Shown: piece by piece, positions 29,373 to 38,621 of the stretch
How positions within the stretch are numbered: position 1 is the first letter of the stretch
Layout of the letters: each line of letters begins with the position of its first letter
Assembly: GCA_030431575.1 (NCBI GenBank)
Contig: JAUIIS010000003.1
Span: 1 to 61,278, forward strand
DNA length: 61,278 bases
Origin: Acidimicrobiia bacterium
GTDB lineage: Bacteria > Actinomycetota > Acidimicrobiia > Acidimicrobiales > UBA8592
Direction: 5' to 3'
Translations under genes and position numbers: made by a program
The notes under the pieces: model-generated
What the model was told of the DNA's origin: nothing
Database searches by the model: none
Seen by the model: only the letters and a program-made list of their open reading frames with translations

Positions 29373-29909
29373 GTGTCACAAGAGGTTGAGGAGAGCGAAG
29401 AGGAGGCCCAAGAGGCCGCCCCTGAGGTGGAGGTCGAGACCCAGTACGGGGTCGCCGTCACTCGTTCTCGTGGCCAGTTGGTGCTGCACCCACCGGTCGA
29501 CCAACTCATTGAAACGGTCACTGCGCTTCGCGAGGACGGCTACAACATGTTGCTTGACGTCACCGCTGTTGACTACCTCACCCAACCCAACCGCGACTTG
29601 CCTCACGGTGTGGCAGGAGCCCGGTTCGAGCTCGTTGTGGGGCTTATCTCACACACCAAACGCGAACGCATCCGACTTCGGGTACAAGTCGACGAAGCAG
29701 ACCCCACCGTGCCGTCGCTGTTCGACCTCTACCCAGGGGCCGAAGCACTCGAACGCGAAACCTACGACATGTTTGGCATTGTCTTCGAGGGCCACCCCGA
29801 CATGAGCCGCATCCTCATGCCCGACGACTGGCACGGCCACCCCTTGCGCAAGGACTACGGCGTGGGCGCCATCCCTGTGCAGTTCAAAGGCGCCCCGGGA
29901 CCCCGGTAG
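29373..29909 (+). CDS. nuoC: NADH-quinone oxidoreductase subunit C
   Basis: PTVPSLFDLYPGAEALERETYDMFGIVFEGHPDMSRILMPDDWHGHPLRKDYGVG. Confidence 0.95.
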   Translation: MSQEVEESEEEAQEAAPEVEVETQYGVAVTRSRGQLVLHPPVDQLIETVTALREDGYNMLLDVTAVDYLTQPNRDLPHGVAGARFELVVGLISHTKRERIRLRVQVDEADPTVPSLFDLYPGAEALERETYDMFGIVFEGHPDMSRILMPDDWHGHPLRKDYGVGAIPVQFKGAPGPR

Positions 29910-29914
29910 AACCC

Positions 29915-31204
29915 ATGGCAATCGCAGACCCTCCCCAAGACATCACCCAAGGCGACCAACGAGTTCGCTTGCGCGATGACACCAGTGCCGTCCTGCGCCT
30001 CACCGAGGCACAAGCTTCTGAGCTCACCTACGACGACAACGATCGTCGCATGATCATGAACATGGGGCCCCAGCACCCGTCCACCCACGGTGTGCTGCGC
30101 GTCATGCTGGAGCTCGACGGCGAAGTGGTGCGTCGCTCGAAGCCCATCATTGGCTATCTCCACACCGGCATGGAAAAGACGGGCGAAACGCTCAGCTACC
30201 TGCAGGGTTCTACCAATGTGACCCGCATGGACTATGCAGCGCCGCTCTTTAGCGAGCTGGCTTTCTCGATGTCCACCGAGAAGCTCTTGGGCATCGAAGT
30301 TCCCGAGCGTGCGGTGTGGATCCGTATGCTCATGTGCGAACTCAACCGCATCAGCTCTCACCTGCTTTTCCAGGCCACCAACGGCATGGACATTGGTGCG
30401 GTTGGCATGATGATCTACGGCTGGCGAGAACGCGAAGAAGTCCTCCGCTTGTTCGAAAAGATCACCGGCCTGCGCATGAACCACAACTACATCCGCCCCG
30501 GCGGTGTAGCTGCAGACCTTCCCGACGGCTGGCGCGACGACGTGTTGTCCATCATCGACAAGCTGCCAGAGCGTCTCGACGAGTTCGACAATCTCCTCAC
30601 GGGCCAACCCATCTGGCGCGAACGCCTCCAAGGCGTCGGCGTTGTCAACACCGACGAGTGCATTGCGCTGGGCGTTACGGGCCCACTGCTGCGCTCCACC
30701 GGTTACGCATGGGATCTCCGTCAGGACATGCCGTACCTGGCCTACGACCAAGTTGACTTCGACGTGCTGGTGGGAAGCTACGGCGATTGTTTCGACCGGT
30801 ACGCCATTCGCCTCAACGAGATCCGCGAATCCATCAGAATCATCCACCAGATTCTCGACAAGATGCCTACCGGCGACTACCGGATCCAGGACAAGAAGGT
30901 TACGCCACCGCCACGGGCTCGGATCGACGAGTCCATGGAAGCGCTCATCCACCACTTCAAGATCTTCACCGAAGGTTTCAAAGTGCCCGAGGGCGAGGTG
31001 TATTGCGCCGTCGAGTCTCCTCGCGGAGAGGTCGGCTGCTACATGGTCTCAGACGGTGGTGCGCACCCGTACCGCATGCACATCCGCGGCCCATCGTTCG
31101 TCAACCTTCAGGTGATGCCACACATGATGCAAGACGCCATGGTGGCCGACGCAGTGGCCATCATTTCAAGTGTCGATCCAATCATGGGGGAGGTCGATCG
31201 CTGA
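29915..31204 (+). CDS. nuoD: NADH-quinone oxidoreductase subunit D
   Basis: MNMGPQHPSTHGVLRVMLELDGE; IGYLHTGMEKTGE; HIRGPSFVNLQVMPHMMQ. Confidence 0.95.
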   Translation: MAIADPPQDITQGDQRVRLRDDTSAVLRLTEAQASELTYDDNDRRMIMNMGPQHPSTHGVLRVMLELDGEVVRRSKPIIGYLHTGMEKTGETLSYLQGSTNVTRMDYAAPLFSELAFSMSTEKLLGIEVPERAVWIRMLMCELNRISSHLLFQATNGMDIGAVGMMIYGWREREEVLRLFEKITGLRMNHNYIRPGGVAADLPDGWRDDVLSIIDKLPERLDEFDNLLTGQPIWRERLQGVGVVNTDECIALGVTGPLLRSTGYAWDLRQDMPYLAYDQVDFDVLVGSYGDCFDRYAIRLNEIRESIRIIHQILDKMPTGDYRIQDKKVTPPPRARIDESMEALIHHFKIFTEGFKVPEGEVYCAVESPRGEVGCYMVSDGGAHPYRMHIRGPSFVNLQVMPHMMQDAMVADAVAIISSVDPIMGEVDR

Positions 31205-31815
31205 TGGCTCGCCTCAACGCCGACAACGAACGCATCGCTCATGAGATCATCGGGCGCTACCCGCGCAAGAAGTCTGCCCTCATCCCGTTGCTTCACCTGG
31301 CCCAAGAACAAGACGGATGGGTAACCGACGAGGCCATGTCGCACATCGCCGATCTCGTAGAGGTCACCCCTGCTGAGGTCTTAGGGACCTGCAGCTTTTA
31401 TGAAATGTTCAAGCGTCACCCGGTGGGCGACTACCACGTCAATATCTGCCACGGCATTGCCTGTCACCTGTTGGGCGCGGACGAGCTCATCCACCATGCC
31501 GAGGAAACCCTCGGGGTTAAAGGCGGAGGAACCACCGACGATGGTCGCTTCACCGTCGAAGGGGTCGAATGCATAGCTGCCTGCACCGAGGCGCCGTGCC
31601 TTCAGGTCAACTATCGCTTTGCGAACAAAGTCACCACCCAAGACTTCGACGCGCTGATTGCAGACATTCGCTCTGGCGCACGCAGCGACATTCCCCCACA
31701 CGGCACGTTGGCCAAGACCCGCCAGTCCATCCCCGAAGAGCGAGCCGCTGGACCGGCCCTGGTCGAAGATGCCCAAGAGCCTGCGTGGCTAAGCCGTAAC
31801 GGGAGCGACCAGTGA
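31204..31815 (+). CDS. nuoE: NADH-quinone oxidoreductase subunit E
   Basis: RYPRKKSALIPLLHLAQEQDGWVTDEAM; C-x4-C (CHGIAC) and CIAACTEAPC [2Fe-2S] ligands. Confidence 0.93.
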   Translation: MARLNADNERIAHEIIGRYPRKKSALIPLLHLAQEQDGWVTDEAMSHIADLVEVTPAEVLGTCSFYEMFKRHPVGDYHVNICHGIACHLLGADELIHHAEETLGVKGGGTTDDGRFTVEGVECIAACTEAPCLQVNYRFANKVTTQDFDALIADIRSGARSDIPPHGTLAKTRQSIPEERAAGPALVEDAQEPAWLSRNGSDQ

Positions 31816-33122
31816 GCATCCCTAAGATCACCACCGCACGCTGGGACGTCGAAGACGGCCACACGTTGGCTGGCTACGAACGAACCGGCGGATACAGCGC
31901 TCTCAAAAAGGCGCTCGAAATGACGCCGGCCGAGGTCCACGAAGAAGTAAAGACAGCGAGTCTCCTTGGCCGCGGCGGTGCCGGCTTCCCGGCAGGGGTC
32001 AAGTGGGGATTCTGTCCCCCCGGTGTGTGGCCCCGATACCTCGTGGTCAACGGCGACGAATCCGAGCCAGGTACCTACAAAGACCGCATCATGCTTGAGC
32101 GTGATCCCCATCAGCTCATCGAGGGCTGCTTGCTGGCTTGTTACGCGCTCGGCCTGTCGCAGTGCTTCCTCTATGTCCGAGGCGAAATGGCGCATGGGCA
32201 AGAGCGAGTAGCTGCAGCGCTAAACGAGGCGTATGAAGCCGGGTATGTGGGCAAGAACATTTTGGGCACAGAAGTCTCGGTCGACGTGGTGCTGCATTGG
32301 GGCGCCGGTGCCTACATCGTGGGCGAAGAAACAGCGCTTATCGAAAGCCTCGAAGGCAATCGCGGTATGCCCCGGCTGAAGCCCCCGTTCTTCCCAGCCG
32401 CCATTGGGCTCTACGGCAAACCCACCATTGTCAACAACGTCGAGACCCTCTCCAACATCCCGTGGATCATCAACAACGGCGGCCAAGCCTTTGCCGACAT
32501 CGGCGAAGCCCCAAGCACCGGAACTCGCGTGTTTGCGGTCTCTGGCCACGTCAACAACCCGGGTGTGTTTGAAGTCGAGTTTGGGACCACAACCTTCCGC
32601 GACCTCATCATGGGCGAAGAGTATGGCGGCGGCATCCGCAACGGCGGGTCCCTCAAAGCGTTCATCCCCGGCGGAGCATCTGCGCCCTGGTTCTTCGAAG
32701 AACACCTCGACCTCCCCCTCGAAAAAGGAACCGTCGACCGGGCCGGCTCCATGCTTGGATCTGGCGCCATTGTGGTCATGGACCAGACCACCGACATCGT
32801 TAAGGCCTGCCACAACGTGGTCCGGTTCTTCTCGCGAGAGTCCTGCGGCAAGTGTTCGCCGTGCCGCGAAGGTACGTCATGGCTCGAAAAGATCTTGCAG
32901 CGCATCATCGACGGAAACGGTCGCCGAGCCGACCTGGCCCTGTTAATGGATGTCTGCGACAACATCAGTCCCGGCATTGCCTGGCCGCCCAAGCAGACAA
33001 CTATTTGCCCCTTGGGGCCATCGGCAGTGTCGCCCATTGCTTCGGTCATCGAGCGTTTCGCCGACGAGTTCGATGCTTACCTGGGCGAACCCTCCACAGA
33101 GCAGGCGGTCGAGGTTCGATGA
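31812..33122 (+). CDS. nuoF: NADH-quinone oxidoreductase subunit F
   Basis: LGRGGAGFPAGVKWGF; NGDESEPGTYKDR; ESCGKCSPCREGTSW. Confidence 0.96.
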   Translation: MSIPKITTARWDVEDGHTLAGYERTGGYSALKKALEMTPAEVHEEVKTASLLGRGGAGFPAGVKWGFCPPGVWPRYLVVNGDESEPGTYKDRIMLERDPHQLIEGCLLACYALGLSQCFLYVRGEMAHGQERVAAALNEAYEAGYVGKNILGTEVSVDVVLHWGAGAYIVGEETALIESLEGNRGMPRLKPPFFPAAIGLYGKPTIVNNVETLSNIPWIINNGGQAFADIGEAPSTGTRVFAVSGHVNNPGVFEVEFGTTTFRDLIMGEEYGGGIRNGGSLKAFIPGGASAPWFFEEHLDLPLEKGTVDRAGSMLGSGAIVVMDQTTDIVKACHNVVRFFSRESCGKCSPCREGTSWLEKILQRIIDGNGRRADLALLMDVCDNISPGIAWPPKQTTICPLGPSAVSPIASVIERFADEFDAYLGEPSTEQAVEVR

Positions 33123-35611
33123 GCGACGACATGGTTACGTTCAACGTCGACGGCAACGAGGTGTCTGCACCGGCAGGCAAGCTCGTCATCGAAGCCTGCG
33201 AAGACGCAGGCGTGTACATTCCGCGCTTCTGCCATCACGAGCGCATGAACCCGGTGGGTATGTGCCGCATGTGCATTGTCGAAGTCGACACCGGCCGCGG
33301 CCCGGCCTTGCAGCCCAGCTGCATGCTCACCGTCAGCGACGGAATGATCGTCGACACCCAGTCCGATGTCACCAAGAAGGCCCAGGACGGTGTGCTCGAG
33401 TTCTTGCTCGTCAACCACCCTCTTGACTGCCCGGTCTGTGACAAGGGCGGGGAATGCCCGCTGCAAGATCAAACCATGGCCTACGGGCCGGGCGAGTCAC
33501 GTTTTGTCGAAGAGAAGCGCCACTACGAGAAGCCCATCCCGGTCAACGACAACGTGTATCTCGACCGCGAACGTTGCATCCTGTGCGACCGCTGCACCCG
33601 CTTTGCCGACGAGGTTGTTGGTGATCCGCTCATCCACTTCATGGATCGCGGCAACCAGACCCAGGTAAACACGTTCCCTGACGAACCCTTTGCCAGCTAC
33701 TTCAGTGGCAACGTGGTCCAGATCTGTCCTGTTGGCGCGCTGACGGCGAAGCCTTACCGCTTCAAGGCCCGTCCTTGGGACCTGGCCGAAGTCGATTCCA
33801 CCTACCCCAACGCGATGGGCGACCGCATCAACGTGCAGTCTTCACGCGACCAGGTGCTGCGGTTCCAAGGTGTGGACTCAGACGCCGTCAACTGGGGTTG
33901 GCTCGCTGACAAAGAGCGCTTCTCGTTCGAGGCGCTCCAAAGCGACAACCGAATTGGTAGCCCACTGATGCGCGGCGGTGGCCTCAACAAGGCTGATGCC
34001 GATGGCGACGAACTGGTTGCGGCCAGCTGGTCACAGGCACTCGGCTCTGCTGCCAAAGCTATTGCCGACACCACCCCCGACAAGGTCGGATTCGTTGGAG
34101 GTGCCCGGCTGTCCAATGAGGCGCAATACGCTTGGACCAAGCTTGCCAAGGGTCTCGTGGGCACCGACAACGTCGACGCCCAACTGGGCGACGAACTTCC
34201 TCCGCACGCCCTGCTGGGTTTGCCCCGGGCCACAGTGGCCGAGGCCTGCCAACCTGGTGGTGTCATCGTGCTCATTGGCTGCGACCCCAAAGAGACGTTG
34301 GGCACGCTGTACATCCGCTTGCGCCATGCCGTGGTTGAAGACGGCGCCAAGCTGATCGAGATCACGCCTACCGACACGGGCCTGACGAACGTGGCCAGTG
34401 CCTCGTTGCGTGCCCGCCCAGGCGAAGCCGGCACCGTCGCACGCGCCCTGCTTGCCGAAACCGTGTCGGGCCACATTGGTGGCGTCGACGAAGATGCCCT
34501 CGCTACTGCACGTGACCTTTTGGGTTCTGGCCCCGTGACGGTCGTGTTGGGGCGTGGCTCGCTTTCCGAGTCAGTCGACAGCGTCCTTGAAGCCGCTGAT
34601 GCGTTCCTCGATGTCGACGGCGTGCGTTTCCTGCAAGCCATTGGCCGTGGCAACACCATGGGTGCGCTGGACATGGGTATGTCTCCGGGCTTGTTGCCGG
34701 GGCGGACATCGCTGGCCGCTGGCCAAGACGCGTTTAGTGATCTCTGGCCCCAGCTGCCCAACAGCGACGGCATGAACACTGCTGCCATGCTCGAAGCTGG
34801 CGCAGCCGGCAACCTCGACGTGTTGGTCCTTCTTGGCGCTGACCCCATCAACGATGCCCTCGACCCTGCTGTTGCGGCTAAGGCGCTGGCGACAGTGCCC
34901 ACAGTCATCGCCGTCGACCTCTTCGTGAACGACTCAGTGTCCAAGGCCCATGTGGTATTCCCCGCGGCAGCGTTCACCGAGTCCTCCGGCAGCCATACCA
35001 ACCTCGAAGGCCGCATTACTGCTATTCGCCAAAAGGTCACCCCGCCAGGCACTGCCCGGTCCGACTTGGTAATTGCTGCGGAGTTGGCACGACGACTCGG
35101 ACACGACCTGGGCCTCGAAACCCCAAGTGACGTGTGGGAAGAACTCGGACCACGCTCAGCCGTGCATGGCGATGTATCGAGCGCGGCTATCGAAGCCGAC
35201 GTGGATGGTGTGCTTATCACCGCTACCGGCCGCGTGGCGTTTGCGCCGCCCGACCAGGCGGTCTCACGCGAGCCGGTCAATGCCTACGCCCTTCGTTTGG
35301 TAACCGCCCGGCGCATGTTCGACAACGGCACAATGGTGCAGCAAAGTCCCCACCTGGCTGGCTTTGCTGGTCAGGCCTCGTTGCGGGTAAACCCCTACGA
35401 CTTCAACCGCGTCGGCGTGGCCGATGGCGAAGAGGTACGAGTCAGCGCACCCAAGGGTTCGGTCAACGTCGCGGCCCGGGTCGACCCAGGGGTGCCCAAA
35501 GGCATCGTGGTCTTGGACTACAACCGTTCTGGTGCCGACGCTCGCGTGTTGCTGGACCCAGGCGCTACCAGTATCGATATCCGGCTCGAATCCAAGGGAG
35601 GTAAGGCCTGA
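33119..35611 (+). CDS. nuoG: NADH-quinone oxidoreductase subunit G
   Basis: N-terminal [2Fe-2S] and 4Fe-4S domains (CHHERMNPVGMCRMC, CPVCDKGGECPLQD, CILCDRCTRF); molybdopterin-oxidoreductase-like C-terminus. Confidence 0.95.
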   Translation: MSDDMVTFNVDGNEVSAPAGKLVIEACEDAGVYIPRFCHHERMNPVGMCRMCIVEVDTGRGPALQPSCMLTVSDGMIVDTQSDVTKKAQDGVLEFLLVNHPLDCPVCDKGGECPLQDQTMAYGPGESRFVEEKRHYEKPIPVNDNVYLDRERCILCDRCTRFADEVVGDPLIHFMDRGNQTQVNTFPDEPFASYFSGNVVQICPVGALTAKPYRFKARPWDLAEVDSTYPNAMGDRINVQSSRDQVLRFQGVDSDAVNWGWLADKERFSFEALQSDNRIGSPLMRGGGLNKADADGDELVAASWSQALGSAAKAIADTTPDKVGFVGGARLSNEAQYAWTKLAKGLVGTDNVDAQLGDELPPHALLGLPRATVAEACQPGGVIVLIGCDPKETLGTLYIRLRHAVVEDGAKLIEITPTDTGLTNVASASLRARPGEAGTVARALLAETVSGHIGGVDEDALATARDLLGSGPVTVVLGRGSLSESVDSVLEAADAFLDVDGVRFLQAIGRGNTMGALDMGMSPGLLPGRTSLAAGQDAFSDLWPQLPNSDGMNTAAMLEAGAAGNLDVLVLLGADPINDALDPAVAAKALATVPTVIAVDLFVNDSVSKAHVVFPAAAFTESSGSHTNLEGRITAIRQKVTPPGTARSDLVIAAELARRLGHDLGLETPSDVWEELGPRSAVHGDVSSAAIEADVDGVLITATGRVAFAPPDQAVSREPVNAYALRLVTARRMFDNGTMVQQSPHLAGFAGQASLRVNPYDFNRVGVADGEEVRVSAPKGSVNVAARVDPGVPKGIVVLDYNRSGADARVLLDPGATSIDIRLESKGGKA

Positions 35612-36867
35612 TGCCCGCCATCTTTAGCCTCGACCCCCTGTTTCTTGGCGATGCCGGAAACCTCGAGATATTGGCCATTGTGTTGGCCAAGGTAGTCATT
35701 GCCTTTGCGGGGTTGATGGTCTCGGTGATGCTGATGGTTTGGTGGGAACGCAAGTTCATTTCCGACCTCCAAAACCGCATCGGCCCAAACCGCGCTGGGC
35801 CATTCGGCATTCTGCAGACTCTGGCCGACGGCATCAAGCTCTTCTTCAAAGAAGACCTCATCCCCGACCAATCCGACCGTTTCGTGTTCAAGCTGGCCCC
35901 CTACCTGTCATTGGTCCCAGCGTTCTTAGTGTTTGCTGTGGTCCCTATTGGGGGTGACTTCAGCAATGGTGGTGACGGCCTCATCTCGGTATTTGGCAAC
36001 GACACCTACGTGCAGCTTGCTGATCCCCACATCGGCATCTTGTTTGTACTGGCCATGTCGTCCATTGCCGTCTATGGCATCATGCTTGCCGGTTGGTCAT
36101 CAGGATCGAAGTACCCGTTGCTTGGCTCGGTTCGAGCCTCGGCGCAGATGGTCTCCTATGAAGCAGCCCTGGGCCTGGCGCTTGTTGCGGTCTTGCTCAA
36201 GACCGGCTCGCTATCCACCACAACCATCGTGCGCGAACAGGCTGGCGAAGGCCCTGAGTTCTTGGGCTTGTTCCCCATGCCCGATTGGAACGTCATCGTG
36301 TTGGGCGTGGTGCCCTTCATCATCTTCTTCATTGCCACGACCGCCGAACTCAACCGGCCTCCGTTCGACCTGGTTGAGGCCGAGCAAGAGATCGTGGGTG
36401 GCTTCCACACCGAATACAGCTCCATTCGCTTCGCCCTGTTCTTCTTGGCCGAATTCATGAACGTGGTCACCATGTCCGCGGTCATGGTCACCCTGTTCTT
36501 TGGTGGTCCCGCTGGTCCGGACCTTGGGGTGTTGCCTGCAGCCCTGTGGGGATTCGTGTGGTTCTTTGCCAAGTTGTTCGTCTTCTTGTGCTTGTTCATT
36601 GGCTTGCGTGGCACGCTGCCTCGTTTGCGCTACGACCAGCTCATGGACTTGGGTTGGAAGCTCCTGATCCCCTTGGCCCTCGGCTGGGTCCTCTTCTTGG
36701 CAACCCTCGACGTCTTTAGCGATCGAGGTTGGACCAGTGGCGGCGAACGCCTCGTGGTCACCGGAGTCTTCCTAGCGGCCATGTTGGTGTTTGCTGGTTT
36801 GTTGATGGTTGCCATCAGTAACGGCAAGAAAGCCCGCGAACGCGACGGCGAAGAGGTGTTCGGATAA
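35611..36867 (+). CDS. nuoH: NADH-quinone oxidoreductase subunit H
   Basis: WWERKFISDLQNRIGPNRAGPFGILQTLADGIKLFFKED; ELNRPPFDLVEAEQEIVGGFHTEYSSIRF. Confidence 0.96.
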   Translation: MPAIFSLDPLFLGDAGNLEILAIVLAKVVIAFAGLMVSVMLMVWWERKFISDLQNRIGPNRAGPFGILQTLADGIKLFFKEDLIPDQSDRFVFKLAPYLSLVPAFLVFAVVPIGGDFSNGGDGLISVFGNDTYVQLADPHIGILFVLAMSSIAVYGIMLAGWSSGSKYPLLGSVRASAQMVSYEAALGLALVAVLLKTGSLSTTTIVREQAGEGPEFLGLFPMPDWNVIVLGVVPFIIFFIATTAELNRPPFDLVEAEQEIVGGFHTEYSSIRFALFFLAEFMNVVTMSAVMVTLFFGGPAGPDLGVLPAALWGFVWFFAKLFVFLCLFIGLRGTLPRLRYDQLMDLGWKLLIPLALGWVLFLATLDVFSDRGWTSGGERLVVTGVFLAAMLVFAGLLMVAISNGKKARERDGEEVFG

Positions 36868-37571
36868 TGGGTATTTTCGATCCACTGAAGGGCTTCAAGG
36901 TCACCTTCGGCAAGCTCAACAAACGCTCCGACACCGGGGCCATTGTTACCACCGACTACAAGGCTGGTAAGGGTTTCGCAAAAGGCGCCACCGACGAGAA
37001 GCGGCCAAAGGCCACGCGCCTGCACGGTCGTCACGTGCTGAACCGTTACGAAGACGGTATGGAGAAATGCATCGGCTGCGAGCTCTGCGCTGGCGTGTGT
37101 CCTGCAAAGTGCATCTACGTGCGCGGCGCAGACAACGATCCCGAGAACCCGACTTCCCCGGGCGAACGTTTCGGGTTTATCTACGAGATCAACTACTTGC
37201 GCTGCATCCATTGCGACCTCTGTGTCGAAGCATGCCCCACCCAGGCGATCACCGAATCCAAACTCTTCGAGTTCTCGTTCAGTAGCCGCGAACAGGCCAT
37301 CTACACCAAAGACGAGCTAGTGGTCGACGACAACGGCATGCCCCAGAAGCTGCCTTGGGAAGACTGGCGCCCGGGCGAAGACGAAAACACCAGCGCCTGG
37401 ATGCGTGCCACCTCGCCCAGTGGAAGTGCCGCCTACAGCGGCCGAGTCGGCTGGAGCGGCGAACTGGGCTACGGGGTCCGTGCCCCTGAGGCTGGCCAAA
37501 CTGCTGAAACCACTCCAGCCCCAGAAGCTGAGCCAACCCCACAACTCGATGCTGCGGGGGAGGGCCATTGA
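36867..37571 (+). CDS. nuoI: NADH-quinone oxidoreductase subunit I
   Basis: CIGCELCAGVCPAKCIYV and CIHCDLCVEACPTQAITES. Confidence 0.95.
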   Translation: MGIFDPLKGFKVTFGKLNKRSDTGAIVTTDYKAGKGFAKGATDEKRPKATRLHGRHVLNRYEDGMEKCIGCELCAGVCPAKCIYVRGADNDPENPTSPGERFGFIYEINYLRCIHCDLCVEACPTQAITESKLFEFSFSSREQAIYTKDELVVDDNGMPQKLPWEDWRPGEDENTSAWMRATSPSGSAAYSGRVGWSGELGYGVRAPEAGQTAETTPAPEAEPTPQLDAAGEGH

Positions 37572-38302
37572 TGGAAGCCATCGTCTTCTTTGTTAGCGCC
37601 GCCATCATCTTGGCCGGAGGGTTGGGCGTCATTGTCCTGCGTAACCCGGTACACGCAGCGCTCTCTCTTGTAGCCACCTTGTTTGGTGTCGCCGTGTTGT
37701 TCATCGATATGGAGGCGTACTTCTTGGCGGCGGTGCAAGTCATTGTGTACGCCGGCGCCATCGTGGTGCTGTTCTTGTTTGTCATCATGTTGGTTGGCGT
37801 CGATAAGGCCGAAGACATCTACGCCGAACCCATCATCAAGCAACGCCAGTTTGCGGCGCTGGCCGCGGCTGGCATGCTCATCTTGGTTGCGCTGGTTGGC
37901 GTTGCTTTTGCCGGCGATGTCACTGGTCAACCGTCTAACGAAGACATGACCATCTCCCGAGCCATCGAGAACCCCGACGGCACCACCACGCCAGCCGAGA
38001 CCAGCAACATCAACCAGCTAGCCGAGGCACTGTTTACCGACTACGTGTTCGCCTTTGAGATCACCGCTTTGCTGCTCACCATTGCGGTGGTTGGTGCTGT
38101 GGTGTTGGCCCGTCGCCCAAAGGGTGACCTCCAGCCGCTTCCCGATGTTGAGCCCTCCTGGGCGCTGCGCAAACCACGCGCCGTTACCCCGACCGAAGCC
38201 ACCGACCCCTCGGCCGGCGACGATGCCGATCAAGACCCAGACGAGACAACCGTGGACCAAGCAGCAACCGATGGCGCCGAGACTGACGAGGCCAAGGCAT
38301 GA
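37568..38302 (+). CDS. nuoJ: NADH-quinone oxidoreductase subunit J
   Basis: NPVHAALSLVATLFGVAVLFIDMEAYFLAAVQVIVYAGAIVVLFLFVIMLV. Confidence 0.93.
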   Translation: MMEAIVFFVSAAIILAGGLGVIVLRNPVHAALSLVATLFGVAVLFIDMEAYFLAAVQVIVYAGAIVVLFLFVIMLVGVDKAEDIYAEPIIKQRQFAALAAAGMLILVALVGVAFAGDVTGQPSNEDMTISRAIENPDGTTTPAETSNINQLAEALFTDYVFAFEITALLLTIAVVGAVVLARRPKGDLQPLPDVEPSWALRKPRAVTPTEATDPSAGDDADQDPDETTVDQAATDGAETDEAKA

Positions 38303-38616
38303 TTCTTGGACTCACCATCACCACTAGCTACTACCTGGCCCTGTCGGCCATGTTGTTTGTCCTTGGCGCCTTCGGCGTCATGGTGCGCCGCAACCCGCTG
38401 GTGATGTTCATGTGCGTCGAACTCATGCTCAACGCGGTGAACATCTCCTTTGTGGCCTTTGGTGATTCCATGGACGACATCCGAGGCCAAGTGTCGGTGT
38501 TCTTTGTCCTGGTCGTCGCAGCTGCTGAGGTCGTGATTGGCTTAGCGATCGTGGTGGCTATCATGCGTCGCCGCCCCAAGATCACCGCCGACGACATTTC
38601 GGTGTTGAGGGGCTAG
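38299..38616 (+). CDS. nuoK: NADH-quinone oxidoreductase subunit K
   Basis: MFMCVELMLNAVNISFVAF; AAAEVVIGLAIVVAIMRR. Confidence 0.95.
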   Translation: MILGLTITTSYYLALSAMLFVLGAFGVMVRRNPLVMFMCVELMLNAVNISFVAFGDSMDDIRGQVSVFFVLVVAAAEVVIGLAIVVAIMRRRPKITADDISVLRG

Positions 38617-38621
38617 TCATC

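Noticed and set aside
33802-35280. 492-aa antisense ORF over nuoG
   Set aside because: Ser/Arg/Pro-rich shadow ORF opposite a well-supported gene; no family motifs.
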